The position numbers were made by a program, and so were the translations under genes. Shown here piece after piece: positions 6,992 to 16,027 of a stretch of DNA of 64,000 nt. Within the stretch, counting starts at the first letter, position 1; the number at the start of each line of letters is the position of its first letter. Under the pieces are notes generated by a model that was given only the letters and a program-made list of their open reading frames with translations, did not search any database and was not told the origin of the DNA. The DNA comes from Hyphomicrobiales bacterium (GTDB lineage Bacteria > Pseudomonadota > Alphaproteobacteria > Rhizobiales > Xanthobacteraceae): contig JAFKKG010000013.1 of assembly GCA_017305715.1 (NCBI GenBank), positions 370,061 to 434,060 on the forward strand, in the 5' to 3' direction.

Positions 6992-7674
6992 TCAGGAAAG
7001 ACCAGCCCAAACGTGCTGGCATCAAGCAAAAGCGCCTCTCGCCAAATGAGCGCCGGCGGGAATTTGTTGCGAAGGCGGCCGAATTTTTCTCGGAAGAGGG
7101 ATTTGGTGGTGGAACGCGTGCGCTGGCGCGACGGCTAGGTGTTACGCAGCCGCTGCTCTATTGCTACTTCCCCAGCAAGGATGATCTGATCAAAGAGGTC
7201 TATCGCACGGTCTATCTCGATCCGCTCGAAACCGGCTGGGAGAAGCCGCTGACAGATCGCTCGCGACCACTTCGCGATCGGCTGTTGGAATTCCACCGTA
7301 CTTATACCGAAGCGATTTTTAGCCGAAAATGGCTACGCATTTATCTCTATTTCGGCCTCAAAGGGCTCGATATCAACCGATGGTATGTCGGCATGGTGAA
7401 GGACAAGATCCTGACCCGGATCATCCGGGAATGTCGGTACGAGGTGGGTCTCGTAGTGCAAAACAAGCCGAGCGCGACGGAACTCGAACTCGCCTGGGCG
7501 CTTCATGGCGGAATCTTCTATTACGGTGTCCGCAAGTACATCTACGACTCCCCGGTGCTCGAGGATAAAGACCGGGTGATCAGCGATGTGCTGGATGTCT
7601 TCCTTGCCGGTTTCGAGCGGGTCAACGAAAGCTCGGCCGACCTCCGATGCGCACCGATCAAGGTGGTCGGGTAA
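6988..7674 (+). CDS. TetR family transcriptional regulator
   Basis: A 228-residue TetR-type repressor: a basic N-terminal tail, then the helix-turn-helix at about residues 25-68 (FSEEGFGGGTRALARRLGV, then LYCYFPSKDDLIKEV), which is the family signature, followed by a helical ligand-binding domain rich in aromatic residues (WLRIYLYFGLKGLDINRWYVG). It is coupled by a four-base overlap to the flavin reductase gene and probably controls this monooxygenase operon and perhaps the divergent genes to its right. The inducer is likely the substrate of the pathway. Confidence 0.88.
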   Translation: MIRKDQPKRAGIKQKRLSPNERRREFVAKAAEFFSEEGFGGGTRALARRLGVTQPLLYCYFPSKDDLIKEVYRTVYLDPLETGWEKPLTDRSRPLRDRLLEFHRTYTEAIFSRKWLRIYLYFGLKGLDINRWYVGMVKDKILTRIIRECRYEVGLVVQNKPSATELELAWALHGGIFYYGVRKYIYDSPVLEDKDRVISDVLDVFLAGFERVNESSADLRCAPIKVVG

Positions 7675-7688
7675 CGGTAACGGGCCTG

Positions 7689-8564
7689 CTATTTTCCGGC
7701 CATGGCCGCGCGATACCAGTCACCGATCTCGCTTGCGGTCATCAGTGCGACGCCGTCATGCCCGATGACGTAGTCCAGCAGTGCTTCCAGATATTTGATG
7801 CGATGCGGAACGCCGGTAATATAGGGATGGATCGAGATCGCCATGATCCGCGCGTTCGATGCGCCTTCGAGATAGAGCCGGTCGAACTGATCTACGCCGC
7901 GTTTCAGGAACTGGTCCGAAGACAAATGTTGCAGGGCGTGGATGACGATGTCGTTGGTTTCGACCGAATAGGGAATTGTCGTTATCGTGCCATGGGGCGT
8001 AGCGATGTCCTGCGGCAGGTCATCGATGACCCAATCCGCCAGATATTCGATGCCGTTGAGGCGCAGGAGATCGAGGGTTTCCTCGGTTTCGGTGAGGCCC
8101 GGGCTTTCCCATGATCGTGGCGCCTTGCCGGTGAATTTTGCGATTGTCTCGACGGAGCGCTTGATGGCGTCGGCCTGGTTGTCGAGCCTGTGCATCGGCC
8201 CTTGCAGGAATCCATGGCCCATAAATTCAAAGCCGGCTTCGAGCGCAGCGGACGCCACGCGCGGATAGCTGTTGCAGACGTTGGCATTCAGCGCCAGCGT
8301 TACCGGCATCTTGCGGTCGGTCAGCGCCTTGAATTGACGCCAGAAACCTGCCCGCATGCCGTATTCATGCCAGGACCAGTTTGGCACGTCAGGTAGCAGC
8401 GGCTGCCCCATCGGAGGGCTCAGCACCGTCCGTGGCATCGCGTTCTCGATCCGCCATTCCTCGACATTGAGGATCACCCACACTGCGAGCTTCTTGCCGC
8501 CGGGCAGCGTCAGCTTCGGTCGGTCGATCTGGGCCTGATAAGGAATGCGATCACTGAGTGCCAC
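7689..8564 (-). CDS. Polysaccharide-deacetylase-fold hydrolase (PuuE/allantoinase-like)
   Basis: A 291-residue protein of the NodB-homology superfamily, on the branch that acts on cyclic amides or N-acyl substrates rather than chitin. Visible features are an early VILNVEEW strand where classical deacetylases have their Asp pair, the EFMGHGF metal-ligand strand, ESPGLTETEETLDLL, and the late SIHPYITGVPHR loop typical of PuuE-like allantoinases. There is no signal peptide, so it acts in the cytoplasm. It lies 25 bases downstream of the luciferase-like monooxygenase gene on the same strand, suggesting that it hydrolyses a product of that oxygenation. Confidence 0.82.
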   Translation of the reverse strand: MALSDRIPYQAQIDRPKLTLPGGKKLAVWVILNVEEWRIENAMPRTVLSPPMGQPLLPDVPNWSWHEYGMRAGFWRQFKALTDRKMPVTLALNANVCNSYPRVASAALEAGFEFMGHGFLQGPMHRLDNQADAIKRSVETIAKFTGKAPRSWESPGLTETEETLDLLRLNGIEYLADWVIDDLPQDIATPHGTITTIPYSVETNDIVIHALQHLSSDQFLKRGVDQFDRLYLEGASNARIMAISIHPYITGVPHRIKYLEALLDYVIGHDGVALMTASEIGDWYRAAMAGK

Positions 8565-8589
8565 GGCGGATTTCCCCGAATGGATTGAT

Positions 8590-9687
8590 CTACCCGGACG
8601 GTTTGCCGGATACTGCGTTGATGCGCGGCATGACTTGTTCAGCCATCAAAATCATCGACTGGCGCCCAAGCTCGCGATCCTTCCAGTCCTTGCCGGCGTA
8701 GAGCAGCGTCCCGAACGGACCGGTTTCTTCCTGAAAGGCCAGTAGCTGGTCGGCGACACTGTCCGGCGTGCCGTGAATGATCAGCTTGTCGCAGATCGAC
8801 TCGAGCGTCACTTCCTCGTCAGGCTGATCACTGCGCGCCTTAAATAATTCGATGCGTCCCCCGCGCTTCAGTTTGGTGAACAGCGAGCGATAATAATAGA
8901 CGTACGGCCCGTTCGGGTCGGTGGCATAGGCCTTTGCTGTCGCGGCATCCTTGGCGACAAATACGCTTTTGGCGACCCGCCAGTTTGCCGTCTCCGCGGG
9001 GCGGCCGATGCGTTCGCAGCCTTCGACGTATTTCGGCCAATGGCTTTTTACCCATGCCGGCATCAGGAAGTTCGCCGAAATCGGGTCCCAGCCGCGGGCG
9101 GCGGCTTCGGTCACGCCTTTTGAGAACGGCGCCACTGCCGTCACCACGATCGGTGGATGCGGCCTTTGCAGCGGCCGCGCAATGAAACCCTGGCCGATAT
9201 CCTCAATCAGGGTCTTTTGCACCGATATGTTCCAATATCTGCCCTGGAGATTGTAAGGCGGCTTGCTCGCCCAGATCTCGAGAACCTGATTGATCGCCTC
9301 CAGGAACATCGCGTTCCGGTCTGCGTCGAGATTGCCAAACACTTCCGCATCCGAAAGCAGCCCGCCGGGGCTGATACCGAAGATCAGGCGTCCGTCGAGC
9401 ATGTGATCGAGCATTGCGATCGAGGCGGCTAGCGCCGCCGGATGGGTGTTCGGCATGTTGATCGTGCCGGTGCCAAGTTTGATCTGCTTGGTCGCGGCGG
9501 CAAGCCAGGCGATAAAGGCAATACAGGAGGTGATGTTTTCGGCTCGGTCGGTGACGTGCTCGCCGACATAGGCCTCGCTGTATCCGAGTTCGTCGGCCAG
9601 CAGAAAGGCTTCGCGATCTTCCTTGAGTGACAGCCGCCAATCCTTGTCTACAGGATGGATCGGCATCGTGAAGAACCCGAACTTCAT
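8590..9687 (-). CDS. LLM-class flavin-dependent oxidoreductase (luciferase-like monooxygenase)
   Basis: A 365-residue TIM-barrel protein of the bacterial luciferase family. It starts MKFGFFTMPIHP, has GYSEAYVGEHV (strand 2), KLGTGTINMPNTHPAALAA, and the DGRLIFGISPGG block that binds reduced flavin, with a C-terminal region GTPDSVADQLLAFQEETGPFGTLL. These enzymes insert one oxygen atom from O2 using reduced FMN, for example in ring opening of pyrimidines (RutA). The reductase at 6437-6991 could serve it too. It is divergent from the molybdenum hydroxylase genes, with 184 bases between. A ggaggacc-type ribosome-binding site lies just before the ATG at 9687. Confidence 0.88.
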   Translation of the reverse strand: MKFGFFTMPIHPVDKDWRLSLKEDREAFLLADELGYSEAYVGEHVTDRAENITSCIAFIAWLAAATKQIKLGTGTINMPNTHPAALAASIAMLDHMLDGRLIFGISPGGLLSDAEVFGNLDADRNAMFLEAINQVLEIWASKPPYNLQGRYWNISVQKTLIEDIGQGFIARPLQRPHPPIVVTAVAPFSKGVTEAAARGWDPISANFLMPAWVKSHWPKYVEGCERIGRPAETANWRVAKSVFVAKDAATAKAYATDPNGPYVYYYRSLFTKLKRGGRIELFKARSDQPDEEVTLESICDKLIIHGTPDSVADQLLAFQEETGPFGTLLYAGKDWKDRELGRQSMILMAEQVMPRINAVSGKPSG

Positions 9688-9871
9688 GGTCTGGTCCTCC
9701 CCAAGGGCAGGCTTTTTGTTTGGCGGGAAATGTCCGTCGGTCGCGGCAGGATAACAAGTCCTAAAGTCGCAGGCATCGAAATAATCACTCGATAAACAAA
9801 CTTGACCTTTAAAAATTGCCGCCGTCTAATCCAAAGAAAATGCTGCTATCCGGTCGGGAGGTTACGCCGCA

Positions 9872-10753
9872 ATGAAAGCCTCGGCTTTCGCTTACGCCCG
9901 CCCAACCAGCGTCGCAAATGCGCTGGAACTGTTGGCCACGCACGGCGACAAGGCCAAGGTATTGTCAGGCGGCCAAAGTCTGATGCCGGCCATGAATTTG
10001 CGCCTGATCTCTCCTGAATTCATCGTCGATATAGGCGAATTGGCTGAGCTTCGCGGCATAGTGGTGAAAGGCGACGTCCTAACCATTGGGGCGCTGACGC
10101 GTCACGCGGATGTCCTGAAATCCCCTGAAGTTGCGGCCCATGCTCCCTTGTTGCGGGACGCTACGGCCCATGTCGCCCATCCGGCGATCCGCAATCGCGG
10201 CACGCTCGGCGGCAGCCTTGCGCACGCAGACCCGGCTTCAGAACTGCCAGCTTGCATGATGGCGCTGGAAGCGACCATCATTGTTTGCGGGCCGCGCGGA
10301 GAGCGGCGGATCCCTGCTCAAGAATTCTTCACCGGCATTTATGAGACAGGACTTTCGCCGCAGGAATTGCTGGTCGCCGTCGAGTTGCCGGTCGCGCGGA
10401 AACGTTCCTCGCACTTTTTCCATGAATTTGCGCGCCGCCACGGCGACTATGCCATTGTCGGCTTGGCGGCGCAGTCGATCGTCGTCGATGGATATTTCAC
10501 TGATCTTCGGCTCGGTTTCTTTGCCGTCGGCGATCGGCCCTTGCTGGCCAATGCTGCCGGGGAACTCGTCAACGTCCCTGTCACTCCGGAACGATTGACC
10601 AAAGCCGCCGCGGTGCTGAGCGATGAACTCGATCCCCAGGAGGATCAGCAGGCGACCCCGGCCATGCGCCGGCACCTGGCAAAAGTGCTGCTCTCGCGCT
10701 GCGTGTCCACGTTGCTGTCCCGTCCAGATTTGCGATCCGGGGCACCGGAATGA
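9872..10753 (+). CDS. Xanthine dehydrogenase family FAD-binding subunit (CoxM-like)
   Basis: The 293-residue medium subunit of a heterotrimeric molybdenum hydroxylase. FAD-binding motifs are visible: AKVLSGGQSLMP at residues 28-39 and IRNRGTLGGSLAHADPASELP near 106-126 (the second FAD loop). A CO-dehydrogenase flavoprotein C-terminal domain follows. It transfers electrons from the 2Fe-2S subunit to the external acceptor. It is the first gene of a three-gene operon and overlaps the 2Fe-2S gene by four bases. A ggtcgggaggttacgc ribosome-binding region precedes the ATG. Confidence 0.92.
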   Translation: MKASAFAYARPTSVANALELLATHGDKAKVLSGGQSLMPAMNLRLISPEFIVDIGELAELRGIVVKGDVLTIGALTRHADVLKSPEVAAHAPLLRDATAHVAHPAIRNRGTLGGSLAHADPASELPACMMALEATIIVCGPRGERRIPAQEFFTGIYETGLSPQELLVAVELPVARKRSSHFFHEFARRHGDYAIVGLAAQSIVVDGYFTDLRLGFFAVGDRPLLANAAGELVNVPVTPERLTKAAAVLSDELDPQEDQQATPAMRRHLAKVLLSRCVSTLLSRPDLRSGAPE

Positions 10754-11232
10754 CCCCTGTGGCGATTTCACTCGATGTCAATGGCGAACGCGTCGAGGCC
10801 CATGTGCTTCCGCGGCTGAACTTGGCGGATTTCCTGCGCGAGCATTTGAAATTGACTGGAACCCATGTTGGCTGCGAGCACGGGATTTGCGGCGCCTGCA
10901 CGGTGCGGGTCAACGGCGAGATCGTTCGCTCCTGTTTGATCCTGGCGATTCAAACGCAAGATGCATCGGTCGAAACGATCGAAGGGCTATCTGACAGCGG
11001 TGAGATCGCGGATTTGCAGAGGGCGTTCCGAGACCGCAACGCGCTGCAATGCGGCTTTTGCACGCCGGGAATGCTGATGGCGGCCCAGGATTTGCTGAAG
11101 CAGTCGTCAGAGCCCGATCGGGAACAGATCCGTGAGCATCTTTCCGGCAATTATTGCCGCTGCACCGGCTATCAGGCGATCGTCGATGCGATTGAAACGA
11201 CGGCGTGGTCGCGCGCAGGACGCACGCCGTGA
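10750..11232 (+). CDS. 2Fe-2S subunit of molybdenum hydroxylase (CoxS-like)
   Basis: A 160-residue ferredoxin-type subunit with both clusters complete: the plant-type cluster Cys42, Cys47, Cys50, Cys62 (GCEHGICGAC) and the helical-domain cluster Cys101, Cys104, Cys136, Cys138 (QCGFCTPG and NYCRCTG). It relays electrons from the molybdenum centre to the FAD subunit. The start overlaps the upstream stop (ATGA), and its own stop overlaps the GTG start of the large subunit, so the order M-S-L is translationally coupled. Confidence 0.93.
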   Translation: MTPVAISLDVNGERVEAHVLPRLNLADFLREHLKLTGTHVGCEHGICGACTVRVNGEIVRSCLILAIQTQDASVETIEGLSDSGEIADLQRAFRDRNALQCGFCTPGMLMAAQDLLKQSSEPDREQIREHLSGNYCRCTGYQAIVDAIETTAWSRAGRTP

Positions 11233-13622
11233 CGGACGCTCCCGAAACCCGTGATGCGCTTTCGGCGCTCGACCGGCCGAACTCCTATATCGGCAAGACC
11301 ATGCCCCGGCCGAACCTCGATCGGCTCATGCAGGGGCGAGGGCTATATGTCAGCGATATCGAGTTGCCCCGCATGGGGCACGTCGTATTCCTGCGTTCGC
11401 CACATGCGCATGCGAAGATTACAGGCATCAATGCGTTGGCAGCCAGGCAACTGCCGGGCGTGATCGCCGTTGTCACCGGGCAGGAGCTTGCTACCGTTAT
11501 CACGCCATGGGTGGGCGTGCTTTCGCATCTGAAAGGCCTCAAATCCGCTCCACAGAGTGCGATTGCGATCGACCGAGCGTGCTGGCAGGGCGAAGCTGTG
11601 GCGGCAATCGTCGCAACCAGCCGCGCCGCTGCTGAGGATGCGGCAGAGCAGGTCTCGGTCGGATACGATGAACTCGACGCGGTAACGGACATGCGCACGG
11701 CGCTCGATCCGACAACATCGGTGATCCACGCTTCGCTCGGGGATAATCTGGCCTTCGAGCGCCATCATGACGCGGGCGCCGTCGAGGATGCCTTTGCAGC
11801 GTCCGACGAGGTGGTGGACGTCGAGTTCATTTTTGGGCGGCACACCGGCGTGACGCTGGAGCCGCGTTCGGTGGTGGCCGACTGGAACGCCGCCGAAGCG
11901 AGGCTGACGATCTATCAGGGTACTCAGGCGCCGCATATGGTGCAGAACATCGCGGCGCTGCATCTTGGTCTTCAGGAGGCCCAGGTCCGTGTGGTCTGCA
12001 AGGACGTAGGTGGTTCGTTCGGCATCAAGGTTCACATCTATGCCGACGAGATGGCGACTTATGCGCTGTCGAAATTATTGCGTCGACCGATCAAATTCGT
12101 TGCCGATCGGGTCGAGAGCTTTAACACCGATATCCATGCCCGCGACCATCGCTGTCGAGGAAGGATCGGCGTCAAGCGCAACGGCACCATCATGGCGTTC
12201 GAGATCGACGATCTCACGGGTATCGGGCCCTATTCGATGTATCCGCGCACCAGCGCGATCGAGGCCAATCAGGTCGTCAACCTTGTCGGTGGGCCCTATG
12301 TAACCAGGAACTATCGCGCTCGCGCCCGCGTCGTATTCCAGAACAAGAACGTCATGTGTCAATACCGCGCCGTCGGGCACCCGATCGCATGCTCGGTGAC
12401 CGAGGGTCTGGTCGACCTGGCGGCGATGAAGATCGGTATGGACCCCGTGGAAATTCGCCGCCGCAATCTGATTGCGGACGACGCCTATCCCTGCGCGTCG
12501 CCCTCGGGCTTGCGTTTCGAGCAATTATCCCACCACGCCGCGTTGGCCAAGCTCATCCGAATGATGGACTATGACGTGCTGCGCGCGGAGCAGGCGGCAT
12601 TGCGCGCAAGAAACATTCATCGCGGCATCGGCATCGCCAGCTTTATCGAGGTTACCAATCCCAGCGCGGCGTTCTATGGCGTCGGCGGCGCCAAGATATC
12701 GTCGCAGGATGGGGTTACGGTGCGGCTCGACGCCCAAGGGGCGGTGATCTGCCAAACCAGCATCACCGAGCAAGGGCAGGGATCAGAGTCGCTCACCGCC
12801 CAGATCGTCGGCAGCGTGCTCGGTGTCTCGATGGACCGCGTGCGCGTCATCCTGGGCGATACCGACAACACCCCCTATGGCGGCGGCACCTGGGCCTCGC
12901 GCGGCGCGGGCATCGGCGGCGAGGCAGCACTTCAGGCCACCAAGGTGCTGCGCAGGAATATCCTCGACGTCGCGGCAGCCATCCTGCAGATGACGCCGGG
13001 TGAACTCGACATCGTCAACAACAACGTCGTCAACGCCGGCGACGGCACATCGCGCATCGAACTGGGGGAATTGGCAAGGATCGTCTATTTTCGCCCCGAT
13101 ACGCTGCCGCCGGGTATTCAGCCCGAATTGATGGCAACACGCCATTTTGTTCCTCGTGCGTATCCCTTCGCCTTCACCAACGGCGTTCAGGCCTCGTGGC
13201 TCGAGGTCGATACCGAAACCGGTTTCGTCAAGCTGTTGAAGCACTGGGTGGTCGAAGATTGCGGCACGATCATCAATCCGCAACTGGTCGATGAACAGAT
13301 CAGAGGCGGCGTGGTACAGGGCCTTGGTGCGGCACTGTTCGAAAAATGCGTGTACGATGAGCGGGGCCAACTCACCAACGCGAGCATGGCCGACTATCTG
13401 GTGCCAATGTCCGGCGAGATGCCGGACATCGATATCGGCCATGTGGTTTCGCCGACGCTGGAATCGGAATTGGGCGCCAAGGGAGCGGGCGAGGCTGGCA
13501 CGGCGGGCGCGGCCGCCGCGGTGACCAATGCGGTCAATGATGCGCTCAGGCCGTTTGGAACCATCGTCACGGAGATTCCGCTGACGCCCCAAATCATCCT
13601 AACGGCGCTAGGCCGGATCTGA
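11229..13622 (+). CDS. Molybdopterin-binding large subunit of a xanthine-dehydrogenase-family enzyme
   Basis: A 797-residue catalytic subunit that binds the molybdopterin-cytosine dinucleotide type of cofactor. It begins with the a/b-hammerhead domain (LMQGRGLYVSDIELPRMGHV), has the cofactor loop GGSFGIKVHIYADE, and ends with the catalytic glutamate motif GAKGAGEAGTAG. The position that carries the active-site Cys in true aerobic CO dehydrogenases (AYRCSFR) here reads QYRAVGHPIA, so this is not a form I CO dehydrogenase; it should hydroxylate an aromatic aldehyde, purine or other heterocycle. I chose the GTG at 11229, which overlaps the upstream stop (GTGA); the frame is open from 11205. Third gene of the M-S-L operon. 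Confidence 0.9.
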   Translation: MTDAPETRDALSALDRPNSYIGKTMPRPNLDRLMQGRGLYVSDIELPRMGHVVFLRSPHAHAKITGINALAARQLPGVIAVVTGQELATVITPWVGVLSHLKGLKSAPQSAIAIDRACWQGEAVAAIVATSRAAAEDAAEQVSVGYDELDAVTDMRTALDPTTSVIHASLGDNLAFERHHDAGAVEDAFAASDEVVDVEFIFGRHTGVTLEPRSVVADWNAAEARLTIYQGTQAPHMVQNIAALHLGLQEAQVRVVCKDVGGSFGIKVHIYADEMATYALSKLLRRPIKFVADRVESFNTDIHARDHRCRGRIGVKRNGTIMAFEIDDLTGIGPYSMYPRTSAIEANQVVNLVGGPYVTRNYRARARVVFQNKNVMCQYRAVGHPIACSVTEGLVDLAAMKIGMDPVEIRRRNLIADDAYPCASPSGLRFEQLSHHAALAKLIRMMDYDVLRAEQAALRARNIHRGIGIASFIEVTNPSAAFYGVGGAKISSQDGVTVRLDAQGAVICQTSITEQGQGSESLTAQIVGSVLGVSMDRVRVILGDTDNTPYGGGTWASRGAGIGGEAALQATKVLRRNILDVAAAILQMTPGELDIVNNNVVNAGDGTSRIELGELARIVYFRPDTLPPGIQPELMATRHFVPRAYPFAFTNGVQASWLEVDTETGFVKLLKHWVVEDCGTIINPQLVDEQIRGGVVQGLGAALFEKCVYDERGQLTNASMADYLVPMSGEMPDIDIGHVVSPTLESELGAKGAGEAGTAGAAAAVTNAVNDALRPFGTIVTEIPLTPQIILTALGRI

Positions 13623-13641
13623 CGAACGACCCAGCTGGCGT

Positions 13642-14796
13642 TTATTCAGCTGCAGCATTCACAATAGAATGTGCCTGCCGGTTCGTGACGACCACCTTGA
13701 TGGCGTCATCAACACGCTCTCGTGCGTATCTTAGCGCGATCGGCAGATCGGTTAGCGGAAATGTATGCGTGTGGATTTTGGTCGCGTCGAAGCGCTTTTC
13801 CGCCATTAGCGCCATGGCGCGCCGTGTCGCGCTACGGCCTTCGCCGCGAATGCCGTAGGCATAGATATTGTTCTTCACGAGGTGTGCGAGGTCCATCGCG
13901 ATAGGGTCGTGCGGGAACGCGGCGAAGCAGATTTTGCCGCCGCGATTGGTCATGTGAATGGCCTGATTGATCGTGGCCTCCGTTCCTGCGCATTCCACCA
14001 CATAGTCGGCCCCAATCCCGCCGGTGAACTGCCTGACCACCTCGACGGCATCCTCGTCGTTGATATTGACGACACGGTCGGCGCCGAGCTCCTTTCCTAT
14101 CGCCAGCCGCCTGTTGCGCGTTCCGGTCAGGATCACTGGGCTTGCGCCGAGCGCCTTGGCAACGGCCACCCCCAGCAGCCCGATCGGCCCCGGGCCGATC
14201 ACCACGACGCTCTCGCCGGCCACCAACCCTCCCAATTCGGTCAATCCATACATCGAGGTGCCGGCGGTGACGACCAGGGTCGCTTCCGCATCGCTCATCG
14301 TGTCGGGGACGCGCGCCAGCGTGTTGATGTGGTTGACGGCATATTCGGCAAATCCGCCATCGGTGGTGAAGCCGTTGGCGCGGTGACCCTTCTCGGGCTT
14401 CCCGTAATTCAGGCATGAGGTGTACATGCCCTGGCGGCAGCGTTTGCATTGGCCGCACCCGGCGTGGATCTCCACGCTGACACGTTCCCCAATCCTGAAC
14501 TCGTCGACGTCGGGCCCGAGGGCCGCGACGGTGCCCATATATTCGTGGCCCGGCGTGAAGTTCTTGTTGAAGGGCAGGCCGCCCTGAATGTTTGCCGGTG
14601 ATCCCGAATGAATGATCTCCAGGTCGGTGGCGCAGATCGCAACCGCATCGATCCGGACCAGGACTTCCGCGCGCGCAGGAATTGGCACCGGCTTCTCGCG
14701 TAGCAAGAGCTGGTCGGGGTCACCCAGTACCCAGGCCTTCATCTGGTCGGGGATGGGCAGATCAGGGGAAATCTTGACGCCGGTGGGCTGGTACAT
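13642..14796 (-). CDS. Zinc-dependent alcohol dehydrogenase (MDR family)
   Basis: A 384-residue medium-chain dehydrogenase. The N-terminal GroES-like domain carries the catalytic zinc site (AICATDLEI, then GHEYMGTVAALGP), followed by the structural-zinc cysteines CGQCKRCRQGMYTSC and a Rossmann domain with GPGPIGLLGVAVAKALGA. It should oxidise an alcohol or polyol, or reduce the aldehyde, with NAD(P). The ATG at 14796 is favoured because an aggaga ribosome-binding site lies seven bases upstream; the frame is open to 14856. It is divergent from the ABC importer operon (186 bases apart), so the two may share regulation, and converges on the molybdenum hydroxylase operon. Confidence 0.88.
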   Translation of the reverse strand: MYQPTGVKISPDLPIPDQMKAWVLGDPDQLLLREKPVPIPARAEVLVRIDAVAICATDLEIIHSGSPANIQGGLPFNKNFTPGHEYMGTVAALGPDVDEFRIGERVSVEIHAGCGQCKRCRQGMYTSCLNYGKPEKGHRANGFTTDGGFAEYAVNHINTLARVPDTMSDAEATLVVTAGTSMYGLTELGGLVAGESVVVIGPGPIGLLGVAVAKALGASPVILTGTRNRRLAIGKELGADRVVNINDEDAVEVVRQFTGGIGADYVVECAGTEATINQAIHMTNRGGKICFAAFPHDPIAMDLAHLVKNNIYAYGIRGEGRSATRRAMALMAEKRFDATKIHTHTFPLTDLPIALRYARERVDDAIKVVVTNRQAHSIVNAAAE

Positions 14797-14982
14797 GAAG
14801 CGTCTCCTGTCATGCCCGAGCCTAGCTGAAATCTTCGGCTGACGAAATTCCCGCATCTTATGTCTGCGTCCTCCGTTTGCTGCACAGCAAAACGCTTCGT
14901 CGCAAAACCTTCATCCGCGGCCTATACTTGGTCGCCGGTTGGTGCTGATATCCTTTTCAGCCGCGCGAAGCCGGAGAGACCC

Positions 14983-15990
14983 ATGGAGACCGTCCGTTTT
15001 GTTCTCGCCTTGCTGGCGCTTTCGCTGTTCGCGCCTGGGCAATCCGCCAAAGCGGCCGACGTCATCTGCTACAATTGCCCCCCGGAATGGGCGGACTGGG
15101 CCTCGATGCTCAAGGCGATCAAGGCCGACCTCAATTACGATATTCCGCACGACAACAAGAATTCGGGCCAGGCGCTGGCGCAGATACTGGCCGAGAAGAG
15201 CAACCCCGTCGGCGATATCGGCTATTTCGGTGTCACCTTCGGCATGAAGGCCAAGGCGCAGGGCGCATTGGAGCCCTACAAGCCCGCCAACTGGGACCAC
15301 GTCCCCACCGGCCTGAAGGACGCTGATGGCTTCTGGACGACGATTCATTCGGGCACGCTTGGTCTGTTCGTGAACAAGGATGCGCTCGGTGGCAAGCCGG
15401 TGCCGGCCTGCTGGAAGGACCTTTTGAAGCCGGATTATAAGGGGATGGTCGGCTATCTCGATCCGTCTTCGGCTGCTGTTGGCTACGTCGGCGCGGTTGC
15501 GATCAACATGGCACTCGGAGGCACCGCAGCAAACTTCGATCCCGCGATCGGCTTCTTCAAGGAGCTGAGAAAGAACGACCCGATCGTGCCCAAGCAGACT
15601 TCCTATGCCCGGGTGGTATCGGGCGAGATGCCGATCCTGCTGGACTATGATTTCAACGCCTATCGTGCGAAGTATTCCGAGAAGGGCAATTTCGAGTTCG
15701 TGATCCCTTGCGAGGGCTCGGTGGTGTTTCCGTACGTGGTTGGCCTCGTCAAGAACGCGCCAGACAAGGACAAGGCCAAGAAGGTGATGGACTATCTTCT
15801 GTCCGACAAGGGGCAGGCGATCTGGACCAATGCCTATCTGCGTCCCGCCCGGCCAATCGAACTGCCTGAAGCCGTAAAGAAGAAGTTCCTGCCCGACAGC
15901 GACTACGCGCGCGCGAAAAGCGTCGATTGGGGGCAGATGGAAAACATGCAAAAAGGCTTTGTCGACCGCTATCTCGCCGAGGTTCGCTGA
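14983..15990 (+). CDS. ABC transporter periplasmic solute-binding protein (family 1)
   Basis: A 335-residue exported receptor: signal peptide METVRFVLALLALSLFAPGQSAKA, then a mature part beginning ADVICYNCPPEW. The two-lobed fold of family 1 receptors is recognisable (GYFGVTFGMKAKAQGALEPYKP, and the C-terminal VGLVKNAPDKDKAKKVMDYLLSDKGQ). Relatives bind iron, polyamines, thiamine or phosphonates. The ATG at 14983 follows a ccggagagac ribosome-binding site; the open frame begins at 14860. It is the first gene of a five-gene operon with two permeases, an ATPase and a phosphodiesterase. Confidence 0.88.
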   Translation: METVRFVLALLALSLFAPGQSAKAADVICYNCPPEWADWASMLKAIKADLNYDIPHDNKNSGQALAQILAEKSNPVGDIGYFGVTFGMKAKAQGALEPYKPANWDHVPTGLKDADGFWTTIHSGTLGLFVNKDALGGKPVPACWKDLLKPDYKGMVGYLDPSSAAVGYVGAVAINMALGGTAANFDPAIGFFKELRKNDPIVPKQTSYARVVSGEMPILLDYDFNAYRAKYSEKGNFEFVIPCEGSVVFPYVVGLVKNAPDKDKAKKVMDYLLSDKGQAIWTNAYLRPARPIELPEAVKKKFLPDSDYARAKSVDWGQMENMQKGFVDRYLAEVR

Positions 15991-16027
15991 GGCAATATGG
16001 CGTCCTTCACTGGGACGCCCTCTGCTG

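Noticed and set aside
7689-8564. NodB chitooligosaccharide deacetylase (nodulation gene)
   Set aside because: The fold is shared, but the late HPYITGVPHR loop and the neighbours point to a PuuE-like hydrolase; no other nod gene or nod box is seen.
11229-13622. Aerobic carbon monoxide dehydrogenase (coxMSL)
   Set aside because: The gene order M-S-L fits, but the large subunit lacks the active-site cysteine loop AYRCSFR of form I enzymes (it reads QYRAVGHPIA), so only the broader family is supported.
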